Shown one piece after another: positions 1-10,200 of a stretch of 64,000 nucleotides of DNA. The stretch's first letter is position 1; each line of letters begins with the position of its first letter. Source of the DNA: Cladorhizidae sp. MBARI D1340-BT2 (taxonomy: Eukaryota > Porifera > Demospongiae > Poecilosclerida > Cladorhizidae); NCBI GenBank assembly GCA_028752905.1, contig JAQNBH010000282.1, positions 62,001 to 126,000 of the forward strand, in the 5' to 3' direction. The translations under genes and the position numbers were made by a program. The notes below the pieces were generated by a model. That model did not search any database. It saw nothing but the letters and a program-made list of their open reading frames with translations, and was not told where the DNA came from.

Positions 1-13
1 ATACATAGAATCA

Positions 14-46
14 CAAGATAGGTTTCTCTATGTGTTCTCTATCTTG
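14..46. repeat. Dyad in subunit B2: 8 bp arms, 17 nt spacer, polymorphic left arm
   Basis: CAAGATAG (14-21) and CTATCTTG (39-46) form the same inverted repeat with the same 17 nt spacer as in B1. The left arm is perfect in 39 of the 71 units read (including the partial one). It reads CAAGCTAG in 29 units and CAACATAG in three (starts 57427, 58335, 59247), which puts one mismatch in the stem. In the unit starting at 49222 the base after the arm is changed as well. Confidence 0.8.
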
Positions 47-227
47 ATGCTAAACAGGTTAGCTTCATAGATTCTCCACACTTCACTGTATAAACTTGAT
101 ATATAGCTATTAAGATAGGTCTCTCCCTGTGCTCTCTGTTGATATCAAACATCCATAATATTCTGCACACTTCACTGTAATGGACTTGATATGATTCGAA
201 TGATAGGTTTCATTATGTGTTCTCTAT

Positions 228-616
228 CTTGATATTTGCCCTAATTTGGTCTATATATATGTTTCTCATTTTCCCCCCAAAAATCTTGTTATTTTGCCGT
301 AAAGCTCATAACTTTTCTATACTTTACCCAAAAAAGAAATTTTTTATATCACTGGATAGCCCTTCTAATTATCTGTCTTTTGTACGTGCCAAAATTTTGA
401 GTACTCTAAGTATTAGCAAGTTATGGTGATTTGAAGTGGTAAGGTTTGCGATCTTTCCTGGCGTTTTCCAGTTGCCAAAGCGGTGGCCTGCCAGTGAAAA
501 ACCACTACATTTATTGATAATCTGTTGACATGTTGCAGATAAGGGCCTTCTCTATCAGTTGACAAAATCTGGGACTTTGGTCTTGTTAATTAGGGCAGTT
601 ATGAATTGTACTCTTA
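228..616. repeat. Single-copy core of the monomer (389 bp), shown in unit 1
   Basis: This part of the unit shows no similarity to the short A/B subunits except at its edges. It begins with CTTGAT, the opening hexamer of several subunits, and ends just before the CTTGAT that opens A1. It holds the variable segment (251-353: TATA indel, T/C tract, A-rich tract) and then an almost invariant stretch, 354-616. Two TTGACA hexamers lie 34 bp apart (525-530 and 559-564). I see no transposase, LTR, target site or RNA gene in it. It may descend from a sequence inserted into an older A/B array, but nothing shows its source. Confidence 0.85.
251..353. repeat. Hypervariable segment of the monomer core, shown in unit 1
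   Basis: Nearly all recurrent differences between units fall here. They are presence or loss of one TATA in the TATATATA run (252-259); the T/C boundary in the 10-base pyrimidine tract (269-278: T3C7, T4C6, T5C5, T6C4, once T4AC5); C, T or G at 320; the A/T tract 336-348 (GATAATTTTTA, GAAATTTTTTA, GAAATATTTA and a one-base-longer form); A or C before TATC; and T or C at 353. Outside it, recurrent variants are few: position 17/18 (B2 arm), position 437 (AAGTGG or AAGCGG) and scattered private changes. Confidence 0.85.
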
Positions 617-1139
617 CTTGATGCTAAACATGTTAGCTTCGTAGATTATCCACACTTCACTGAATAGACTTGATGTATAGCTATTAAGATAGGACTCTCT
701 AAGTGCTCTCTCTTGATACCAAACATCCATATATTCTGCACACTTCACTGTAATGGACTTGCAAGATAGGTATCTCTCAGTGTTCTCTATCTTGAGCTAA
801 ACATGTTAGCTTCATAGATTCTCCACACTTCACTGAATAGACTTGATATATAGCTCTAAAGGTAGGCCTCTCTCTGTTCTCTCTCTTGATACCAAACATC
901 CGTATATTCTGCATACATAGAATCACAAGCTAGGTTTCTCTATGTGTTCTCTATCTTGATGCTAAACAGGTTAGCTTCATAGATTCTCCACACTTCACTG
1001 TATAAACTTGATATATAGCTATTAAGATAGGTCTCTCCCTGTGCTCTCTGTTGATATCAAACATCCATAATATTCTGCACACTTCACTGTAATGGACTTG
1101 ATATGATTCGAATGATAGGTTTCATTATGTGTTCTCTAT
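617..1139. repeat. Six-subunit block, three A-B pairs (523 bp), shown across units 1-2
   Basis: Six related subunits follow one another: A1 617-711 (95 bp), B1 712-790 (79), A2 791-884 (94), B2 885-954 (70), A3 955-1050 (96), B3 1051-1139 (89). Type A begins CTTGATGCTAAACA or CTTGAGCTAAACA and continues with GTTAGCTTC. Type B begins TTGATACCAAACATCC or TTGATATCAAACATCC and continues with ATATTCTGCA. Five of the six carry CACTTCACTG; B2 has lost it. Most end in a CT-rich stretch such as GTTCTCTAT or GCTCTCTCT. Pair lengths are about 174, 164 and 185 bp. The pattern implies that an A-B dimer of about 170 bp was amplified before the 912 bp unit formed. Confidence 0.9.
762..794. repeat. Dyad in subunit B1: 8 bp arms, 17 nt spacer
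   Basis: CAAGATAG (762-769) and CTATCTTG (787-794) are perfect reverse complements separated by 17 nt. I found no unit in which either arm was changed. A strand could fold into an 8 bp stem, or the two half-sites could be read by a dimeric protein. Either function is inference. Confidence 0.8.
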
Positions 1140-1824
1140 CTTGATATTTGCCCTAATTTGGTCTATATATATGTTTCTCATTTTCCCCCCAAAAATCTTG
1201 TTATTTTGCCGTAAAGCTCATAACTTTTCTACACTTTACCCAAAAAAGATAATTTTTATATCACCGGATAGCCCTTCTAATTATCTGTCTTTTGTACGTG
1301 CCAAAATTTTGAGTACTCTAAGTATTAGCAAGTTATGGTGATTTGAAGTGGTAAGGTTTGCGATCTTTCCTGGCGTTTTCCAGTTGCCAAAGCGGTGGCC
1401 TGCCAGTGAAAAACCACTACATTTATTGATAATCTGTTGACATGTTGCAGATAAGGGCCTTCTCTATCAGTTGACAAAATCTGGGACTTTGGTCTTGTTA
1501 ATTAGGGCAGTTATGAATTGTACTCTTACTTGATGCTAAACATGTTAGCTTCGTAGATTATCCACACTTCACTGAATAGACTTGATGTATAGCTATTAAG
1601 ATAGGACTCTCTAAGTGCTCTCTCTTGATACCAAACATCCATATATTCTGCACACTTCACTGTAATGGACTTGCAAGATAGGTATCTCTCAGTGTTCTCT
1701 ATCTTGAGCTAAACATGTTAGCTTCATAGATTCTCCACACTTCACTGAATAGACTTGATATATAGCTCTAAAGGTAGGCCTCTCTCTGTTCTCTCTCTTG
1801 ATACCAAACATCCGTATATTCTGC

Positions 1825-4800
1825 ATACATAGAATCACAAGCTAGGTTTCTCTATGTGTTCTCTATCTTGATGCTAAACAGGTTAGCTTCATAGATTCTC
1901 CACACTTCACTGTATAAACTTGATATATAGCTATTAAGATAGGTCTCTCCCTGTGCTCTCTGTTGATATCAAACATCCATAATATTCTGCACACTTCACT
2001 GTAATGGACTTGATATGATTCGAATGATAGGTTTCATTATGTGTTCTCTATCTTGATATTTGCCCTAATTTGGTCTATATGTTTCTCATTTTTTCCCCAA
2101 AAATCTTGTTATTTTGCCGTAAAGCTCATAACTTTTCTACTCTTTACCCAAAAAAGAAATATTTATATCACCGGATAGCCCTTCTAATTATCTGTCTTTT
2201 GTACGTGCCAAAATTTTGAGTACTCTAAGTATTAGCAAGTTATGGTGATTTGAAGCGGTAAGGTTTGCGATCTTTCCTGGCGTTTTCCAGTTGCCAAAGC
2301 GGTGGCCTGCCAGTGAAAAACCACTACATTTATTGATAATCTGTTGACATGTTGCAGATAAGGGCCTTCTCTATCAGTTGACAAAATCTGGGACTTTGGT
2401 CTTGTTAATTAGGGCAGTTATGAATTGTACTCTTACTTGATGCTAAACATGTTAGCTTCGTAGATTATCCACACTTCACTGAATAGACTTGATGTATAGC
2501 TATTAAGATAGGACTCTCTAAGTGCTCTCTCTTGATACCAAACATCCATATATTCTGCACACTTCACTGTAATGGACTTGCAAGATAGGTATCTCTCAGT
2601 GTTCTCTATCTTGAGCTAAACATGTTAGCTTCATAGATTCTCCACACTTCACTGAATAGACTTGATATATAGCTCTAAAGGTAGGCCTCTCTCTGTTCTC
2701 TCTCTTGATACCAAACATCCGTATATTCTGCATACATAGAATCACAAGCTAGGTTTCTCTATGTGTTCTCTATCTTGATGCTAAACAGGTTAGCTTCATA
2801 GATTCTCCACACTTCACTGTATAAACTTGATATATAGCTATTAAGATAGGTCTCTCCCTGTGCTCTCTGTTGATATCAAACATCCATAATATTCTGCACA
2901 CTTCACTGTAATGGACTTGATATGATTCGAATGATAGGTTTCATTATGTGTTCTCTATCTTGATATTTGCCCTAATTTGGTCTATATATATGTTTCTCAT
3001 TTTTCCCCCAAAAATCTTGTTATTTTGCCGTAAAGCTCATAACTTTTCTACACTTTACCCAAAAAAGATAATTTTTATATCACCGGATAGCCCTTCTAAT
3101 TATCTGTCTTTTGTACGTGCCAAAATTTTGAGTACTCTAAGTATTAGCAAGTTATGGTGATTTGAAGTGGTAAGGTTTGCGATCTTTCCTGGCGTTTTCC
3201 AGTTGCCAAAGCGGTGGCCTGCCAGTGAAAAACCACTACATTTATTGATAATCTGTTGACATGTTGCAGATAAGGGCCTTCTCTATCAGTTGACAAAATC
3301 TGGGACTTTGGTCTTGTTAATTAGGGCAGTTATGAATTGTACTCTTACTTGATGCTAAACATGTTAGCTTCGTAGATTATCCACACTTCACTGAATAGAC
3401 TTGATGTATAGCTATTAAGATAGGACTCTCTAAGTGCTCTCTCTTGATACCAAACATCCATATATTCTGCACACTTCACTGTAATGGACTTGCAAGATAG
3501 GTATCTCTCAGTGTTCTCTATCTTGAGCTAAACATGTTAGCTTCATAGATTCTCCACACTTCACTGAATAGACTTGATATATAGCTCTAAAGGTAGGCCT
3601 CTCTCTGTTCTCTCTCTTGATACCAAACATCCGTATATTCTGCATACATAGAATCACAAGATAGGTTTCTCTATGTGTTCTCTATCTTGATGCTAAACAG
3701 GTTAGCTTCATAGATTCTCCACACTTCACTGTATAAACTTGATATATAGCTATTAAGATAGGTCTCTCCCTGTGCTCTCTGTTGATATCAAACATCCATA
3801 ATATTCTGCACACTTCACTGTAATGGACTTGATATGATTCGAATGATAGGTTTCATTATGTGTTCTCTATCTTGATATTTGCCCTAATTTGGTCTATATG
3901 TTTCTCATTTTTCCCCCAAAAATCTTGTTATTTTGCCGTAAAGCTCATAACTTTTCTACACTTTACCCAAAAAAGAAATATTTATATCACCGGATAGCCC
4001 TTCTAATTATCTGTCTTTTGTACGTGCCAAAATTTTGAGTACTCTAAGTATTAGCAAGTTATGGTGATTTGAAGTGGTAAGGTTTGCGATCTTTCCTGGC
4101 GTTTTCCAGTTGCCAAAGCGGTGGCCTGCCAGTGAAAAACCACTACATTTATTGATAATCTGTTGACATGTTGCAGATAAGGGCCTTCTCTATCAGTTGA
4201 CAAAATCTGGGACTTTGGTCTTGTTAATTAGGGCAGTTATGAATTGTACTCTTACTTGATGCTAAACATGTTAGCTTCGTAGATTATCCACACTTCACTG
4301 AATAGACTTGATGTATAGCTATTAAGATAGGACTCTCTAAGTGCTCTCTCTTGATACCAAACATCCATATATTCTGCACACTTCACTGTAATGGACTTGC
4401 AAGATAGGTATCTCTCAGTGTTCTCTATCTTGAGCTAAACATGTTAGCTTCATAGATTCTCCACACTTCACTGAATAGACTTGATATATAGCTCTAAAGG
4501 TAGGCCTCTCTCTGTTCTCTCTCTTGATACCAAACATCCGTATATTCTGCATACATAGAATCACAAGATAGGTTTCTCTATGTGTTCTCTATCTTGATGC
4601 TAAACAGGTTAGCTTCATAGATTCTCCACACTTCACTGTATAAACTTGATATATAGCTATTAAGATAGGTCTCTCCCTGTGCTCTCTGTTGATATCAAAC
4701 ATCCATAATATTCTGCACACTTCACTGTAATGGACTTGATATGATTCGAATGATAGGTTTCATTATGTGTTCTCTATCTTGATATTTGCCCTAATTTGGT

Positions 4801-7281
4801 CTATATATATGTTTCTCATTTTCCCCCCAAAAATCTTGTTATTTTGCCGTAAAGCTCATAACTTTTCTACACTTTACCCAAAAAAGATAATTTTTATATC
4901 ACCGGATAGCCCTTCTAATTATCTGTCTTTTGTACGTGCCAAAATTTTGAGTACTCTAAGTATTAGCAAGTTATGGTGATTTGAAGTGGTAAGGTTTGCG
5001 ATCTTTCCTGGCGTTTTCCAGTTGCCAAAGCGGTGGCCTGCCAGTGAAAAACCACTACATTTATTGATAATCTGTTGACATGTTGCAGATAAGGGCCTTC
5101 TCTATCAGTTGACAAAATCTGGGACTTTGGTCTTGTTAATTAGGGCAGTTATGAATTGTACTCTTACTTGATGCTAAACATGTTAGCTTCGTAGATTATC
5201 CACACTTCACTGAATAGACTTGATGTATAGCTATTAAGATAGGACTCTCTAAGTGCTCTCTCTTGATACCAAACATCCATATATTCTGCACACTTCACTG
5301 TAATGGACTTGCAAGATAGGTATCTCTCAGTGTTCTCTATCTTGAGCTAAACATGTTAGCTTCATAGATTCTCCACACTTCACTGAATAGACTTGATATA
5401 TAGCTCTAAAGGTAGGCCTCTCTCTGTTCTCTCTCTTGATACCAAACATCCGTATATTCTGCATACATAGAATCACAAGATAGGTTTCTCTATGTGTTCT
5501 CTATCTTGATGCTAAACAGGTTAGCTTCATAGATTCTCCACACTTCACTGTATAAACTTGATATATAGCTATTAAGATAGGTCTCTCCCTGTGCTCTCTG
5601 TTGATATCAAACATCCATAATATTCTGCACACTTCACTGTAATGGACTTGATATGATTCGAATGATAGGTTTCATTATGTGTTCTCTATCTTGATATTTG
5701 CCCTAATTTGGTCTATATGTTTCTCATTTTTTCCCCAAAAATCTTGTTATTTTGCCGTAAAGCTCATAACTTTTCTACACTTTACCCAAAAAAGAAATAT
5801 TTATATCACCGGATAGCCCTTCTAATTATCTGTCTTTTGTACGTGCCAAAATTTTGAGTACTCTAAGTATTAGCAAGTTATGGTGATTTGAAGCGGTAAG
5901 GTTTGCGATCTTTCCTGGCGTTTTCCAGTTGCCAAAGCGGTGGCCTGCCAGTGAAAAACCACTACATTTATTGATAATCTGTTGACATGTTGCAGATAAG
6001 GGCCTTCTCTATCAGTTGACAAAATCTGGGACTTTGGTCTTGTTAATTAGGGCAGTTATGAATTGTACTCTTACTTGATGCTAAACATGTTAGCTTCGTA
6101 GATTATCCACACTTCACTGAATAGACTTGATGTATAGCTATTAAGATAGGACTCTCTAAGTGCTCTCTCTTGATACCAAACATCCATATATTCTGCACAC
6201 TTCACTGTAATGGACTTGCAAGATAGGTATCTCTCAGTGTTCTCTATCTTGAGCTAAACATGTTAGCTTCATAGATTCTCCACACTTCACTGAATAGACT
6301 TGATATATAGCTCTAAAGGTAGGCCTCTCTCTGTTCTCTCTCTTGATACCAAACATCCGTATATTCTGCATACATAGAATCACAAGCTAGGTTTCTCTAT
6401 GTGTTCTCTATCTTGATGCTAAACAGGTTAGCTTCATAGATTCTCCACACTTCACTGTATAAACTTGATATATAGCTATTAAGATAGGTCTCTCCCTGTG
6501 CTCTCTGTTGATATCAAACATCCATAATATTCTGCACACTTCACTGTAATGGACTTGATATGATTCGAATGATAGGTTTCATTATGTGTTCTCTATCTTG
6601 ATATTTGCCCTAATTTGGTCTATATATATGTTTCTCATTTTTCCCCCAAAAATCTTGTTATTTTGCCGTAAAGCTCATAACTTTTCTACACTTTACCCAA
6701 AAAAGATAATTTTTATATCACCGGATAGCCCTTCTAATTATCTGTCTTTTGTACGTGCCAAAATTTTGAGTACTCTAAGTATTAGCAAGTTATGGTGATT
6801 TGAAGTGGTAAGGTTTGCGATCTTTCCTGGCGTTTTCCAGTTGCCAAAGCGGTGGCCTGCCAGTGAAAAACCACTACATTTATTGATAATCTGTTGACAT
6901 GTTGCAGATAAGGGCCTTCTCTATCAGTTGACAAAATCTGGGACTTTGGTCTTGTTAATTAGGGCAGTTATGAATTGTACTCTTACTTGATGCTAAACAT
7001 GTTAGCTTCGTAGATTATCCACACTTCACTGAATAGACTTGATGTATAGCTATTAAGATAGGACTCTCTAAGTGCTCTCTCTTGATACCAAACATCCATA
7101 TATTCTGCACACTTCACTGTAATGGACTTGCAAGATAGGTATCTCTCAGTGTTCTCTATCTTGAGCTAAACATGTTAGCTTCATAGATTCTCCACACTTC
7201 ACTGAATAGACTTGATATATAGCTCTAAAGGTAGGCCTCTCTCTGTTCTCTCTCTTGATACCAAACATCCGTATATTCTGC
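1825..7281. repeat. Nested short-long dimers, three copies (1,819 bp each), in copy A
   Basis: Units alternate 907 bp and 912 bp: starts 1825 (S), 2732 (L), 3644 (S), 4551 (L), 5463 (S), 6370 (L). Short units lack one TATA (4 bp) and use the one-base-shorter GAAATATTTA tract. The first and third short units share T6C4 and AAGCGG; the middle one has T5C5 and AAGTGG. So the dimers were amplified and then diverged before the 12-mer was duplicated. Confidence 0.9.
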
Positions 7282-10200
7282 ATACATAGAATCACAAGAT
7301 AGGTTTCTCTATGTGTTCTCTATCTTGATGCTAAACAGGTTAGCTTCATAGATTCTCCACACTTCACTGTATAAACTTGATATATAGCTATTAAGATAGG
7401 TCTCTCCCTGTGCTCTCTGTTGATATCAAACATCCATAATATTCTGCACACTTCACTGTAATGGACTTGATATGATTCGAATGATAGGTTTCATTATGTG
7501 TTCTCTATCTTGATATTTGCCCTAATTTGGTCTATATATATGTTTCTCATTTTCCCCCCAAAAATCTTGTTATTTTGCCGTAAAGCTCATAACTTTTCTA
7601 TACTTTACCCAAAAAAGAAATTTTTTATATCACCGGATAGCCCTTCTAATTATCTGTCTTTTGTACGTGCCAAAATTTTGAGTACTCTAAGTATTAGCAA
7701 GTTATGGTGATTTGAAGTGGTAAGGTTTGCGATCTTTCCTGGCGTTTTCCAGTTGCCAAAGCGGTGGCCTGCCAGTGAAAAACCACTACATTTATTGATA
7801 ATCTGTTGACATGTTGCAGATAAGGGCCTTCTCTATCAGTTGACAAAATCTGGGACTTTGGTCTTGTTAATTAGGGCAGTTATGAATTGTACTCTTACTT
7901 GATGCTAAACATGTTAGCTTCGTAGATTATCCACACTTCACTGAATAGACTTGATGTATAGCTATTAAGATAGGACTCTCTAAGTGCTCTCTCTTGATAC
8001 CAAACATCCATATATTCTGCACACTTCACTGTAATGGACTTGCAAGATAGGTATCTCTCAGTGTTCTCTATCTTGAGCTAAACATGTTAGCTTCATAGAT
8101 TCTCCACACTTCACTGAATAGACTTGATATATAGCTCTAAAGGTAGGCCTCTCTCTGTTCTCTCTCTTGATACCAAACATCCGTATATTCTGCATACATA
8201 GAATCACAAGCTAGGTTTCTCTATGTGTTCTCTATCTTGATGCTAAACAGGTTAGCTTCATAGATTCTCCACACTTCACTGTATAAACTTGATATATAGC
8301 TATTAAGATAGGTCTCTCCCTGTGCTCTCTGTTGATATCAAACATCCATAATATTCTGCACACTTCACTGTAATGGACTTGATATGATTCGAATGATAGG
8401 TTTCATTATGTGTTCTCTATCTTGATATTTGCCCTAATTTGGTCTATATATATGTTTCTCATTTTCCCCCCAAAAATCTTGTTATTTTGCCGTAAAGCTC
8501 ATAACTTTTCTACACTTTACCCAAAAAAGATAATTTTTATATCACCGGATAGCCCTTCTAATTATCTGTCTTTTGTACGTGCCAAAATCTTGAGTACTCT
8601 AAGTATTAGCAAGTTATGGTGATTTGAAGTGGTAAGGTTTGCGATCTTTCCTGGCGTTTTCCAGTTGCCAAAGCGGTGGCCTGCCAGTGAAAAACCACTA
8701 CATTTATTGATAATCTGTTGACATGTTGCAGATAAGGGCCTTCTCTATCAGTTGACAAAATCTGGGACTTTGGTCTTGTTAATTAGGGCAGTTATGAATT
8801 GTACTCTTACTTGATGCTAAACATGTTAGCTTCGTAGATTATCCACACTTCACTGAATAGACTTGATGTATAGCTATTAAGATAGGACTCTCTAAGTGCT
8901 CTCTCTTGATACCAAACATCCATATATTCTGCACACTTCACTGTAATGGACTTGCAAGATAGGTATCTCTCAGTGTTCTCTATCTTGAGCTAAACATGTT
9001 AGCTTCATAGATTCTCCACACTTCACTGAATAGACTTGATATATAGCTCTAAAGGTAGGCCTCTCTCTGTTCTCTCTCTTGATACCAAACATCCGTATAT
9101 TCTGCATACATAGAATCACAAGCTAGGTTTCTCTATGTGTTCTCTATCTTGATGCTAAACAGGTTAGCTTCATAGATTCTCCACACTTCACTGTATAAAC
9201 TTGATATATAGCTATTAAGATAGGTCTCTCCCTGTGCTCTCTGTTGATATCAAACATCCATAATATTCTGCACACTTCACTGTAATGGACTTGATATGAT
9301 TCGAATGATAGGTTTCATTATGTGTTCTCTATCTTGATATTTGCCCTAATTTGGTCTATATATATGTTTCTCATTTCCCCCCCAAAAATCTTGTTATTTT
9401 GCCGTAAAGCTCATAACTTTTCTACACTTTACCCAAAAAAGATAATTTTTATATCACCGGATAGCCCTTCTAATTATCTGTCTTTTGTACGTGCCAAAAT
9501 TTTGAGTACTCTAAGTATTAGCAAGTTATGGTGATTTGAAGTGGTAAGGTTTGCGATCTTTCCTGGCGTTTTCCAGTTGCCAAAGCGGTGGCCTGCCAGT
9601 GAAAAACCACTACATTTATTGATAATCTGTTGACATGTTGCAGATAAGGGCCTTCTCTATCAGTTGACAAAATCTGGGACTTTGGTCTTGTTAATTAGGG
9701 CAGTTATGAATTGTACTCTTACTTGATGCTAAACATGTTAGCTTCGTAGATTATCCACACTTCACTGAATAGACTTGATGTATAGCTATTAAGATAGGAC
9801 TCTCTAAGTGCTCTCTCTTGATACCAAACATCCATATATTCTGCACACTTCACTGTAATGGACTTGCAAGATAGGTATCTCTCAGTGTTCTCTATCTTGA
9901 GCTAAACATGTTAGCTTCATAGATTCTCCACACTTCACTGAATAGACTTGATATATAGCTCTAAAGGTAGGCCTCTCTCTGTTCTCTCTCTTGATACCAA
10001 ACATCCGTATATTCTGCATACATAGAATCACAAGATAGGTTTCTCTATGTGTTCTCTATCTTGATGCTAAACAGGTTAGCTTCATAGATTCTCCACACTT
10101 CACTGTATAAACTTGATATATAGCTATTAAGATAGGTCTCTCCCTGTGCTCTCTGTTGATATCAAACATCCATAATATTCTGCACACTTCACTGTAATGG

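Larger units (their letters stand above)
1..912. repeat. Reference satellite monomer (unit 1), used for unit coordinates
   Basis: This unit starts at the ATACATAGAATCAC phase with which the window opens. The next copy begins at 913. It contains the 3' part of subunit B2 (1-42), A3 (43-138), B3 (139-227), the single-copy core (228-616), A1 (617-711), B1 (712-790), A2 (791-884) and the 5' part of B2 (885-912). Its core alleles are T4C6 in the pyrimidine tract (269-278), T at 320, the GAAATTTTTTA form at 336-346 and ACTGG (T at 353). The ACTGG variant recurs only in the units starting at 24595, 54695 and 55607. The choice of start is arbitrary because the array is circularly equivalent. Confidence 0.95.
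1..1824. repeat. Two monomers left of the higher-order repeat
   Basis: Unit 1 (GAAATTTTTTA form, ACTGG) and unit 2 (GATAATTTTTA form, CAAGCTAG arm) precede the first higher-order copy. If the 12-mer simply continued leftward, these units should match the last two positions, with a T3C7 tract in unit 2. Unit 2 has T4C6 and unit 1 has ACTGG, so they are out of register. Either the higher-order block starts at about 1825 or a deletion joins here. Confidence 0.8.

Noticed and set aside
193..203. GATTCGAATGA in B3, resembling a Pol III B box or tRNA T-arm
   Set aside because: The core TTCGA-T matches, but the flanking GG and CC do not. There is no A box at the right distance and no cloverleaf can be drawn.
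217..429. A 70-codon open frame in most monomers (hydrophobic N-terminal half, ending KLW)
   Set aside because: It begins at GTG; the first in-frame ATG is at 259, leaving 56 codons. The frame is broken in the 907/908 bp and 913 bp units and by a stop in unit 25507. Its only variable part is the tract-rich segment, where changes alter residues freely, and its 3' part is no more conserved than the non-coding rest of the unit. It follows satellite homogenisation, not coding selection.
500..520. Small hairpin AGTG-AAAAAC-CACT in the core, as a terminator
   Set aside because: The stem is only 4 bp and no T-run follows, so it is too weak to call.
525..564. Two TTGACA hexamers resembling bacterial -35 boxes
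   Set aside because: Neither has a convincing TATAAT-like element at 16-18 bp spacing, there is no gene downstream, and the context is not bacterial.
646..654. TTATCCACA, a perfect match to the bacterial DnaA box, once per monomer in A1
   Set aside because: It is a single site per 912 bp in a eukaryote-like satellite. The homologous positions in A2 and A3 read TTCTCCACA. There is no AT-rich unwinding element with clustered boxes and no replication gene, so it is a chance match.
641..657. CENP-B box-like element around GCTTCGTAGATTATCC
   Set aside because: Only the TTCG start matches; the required GGAA and CGGG portions are absent. I found no CENP-B box elsewhere in the unit by eye.
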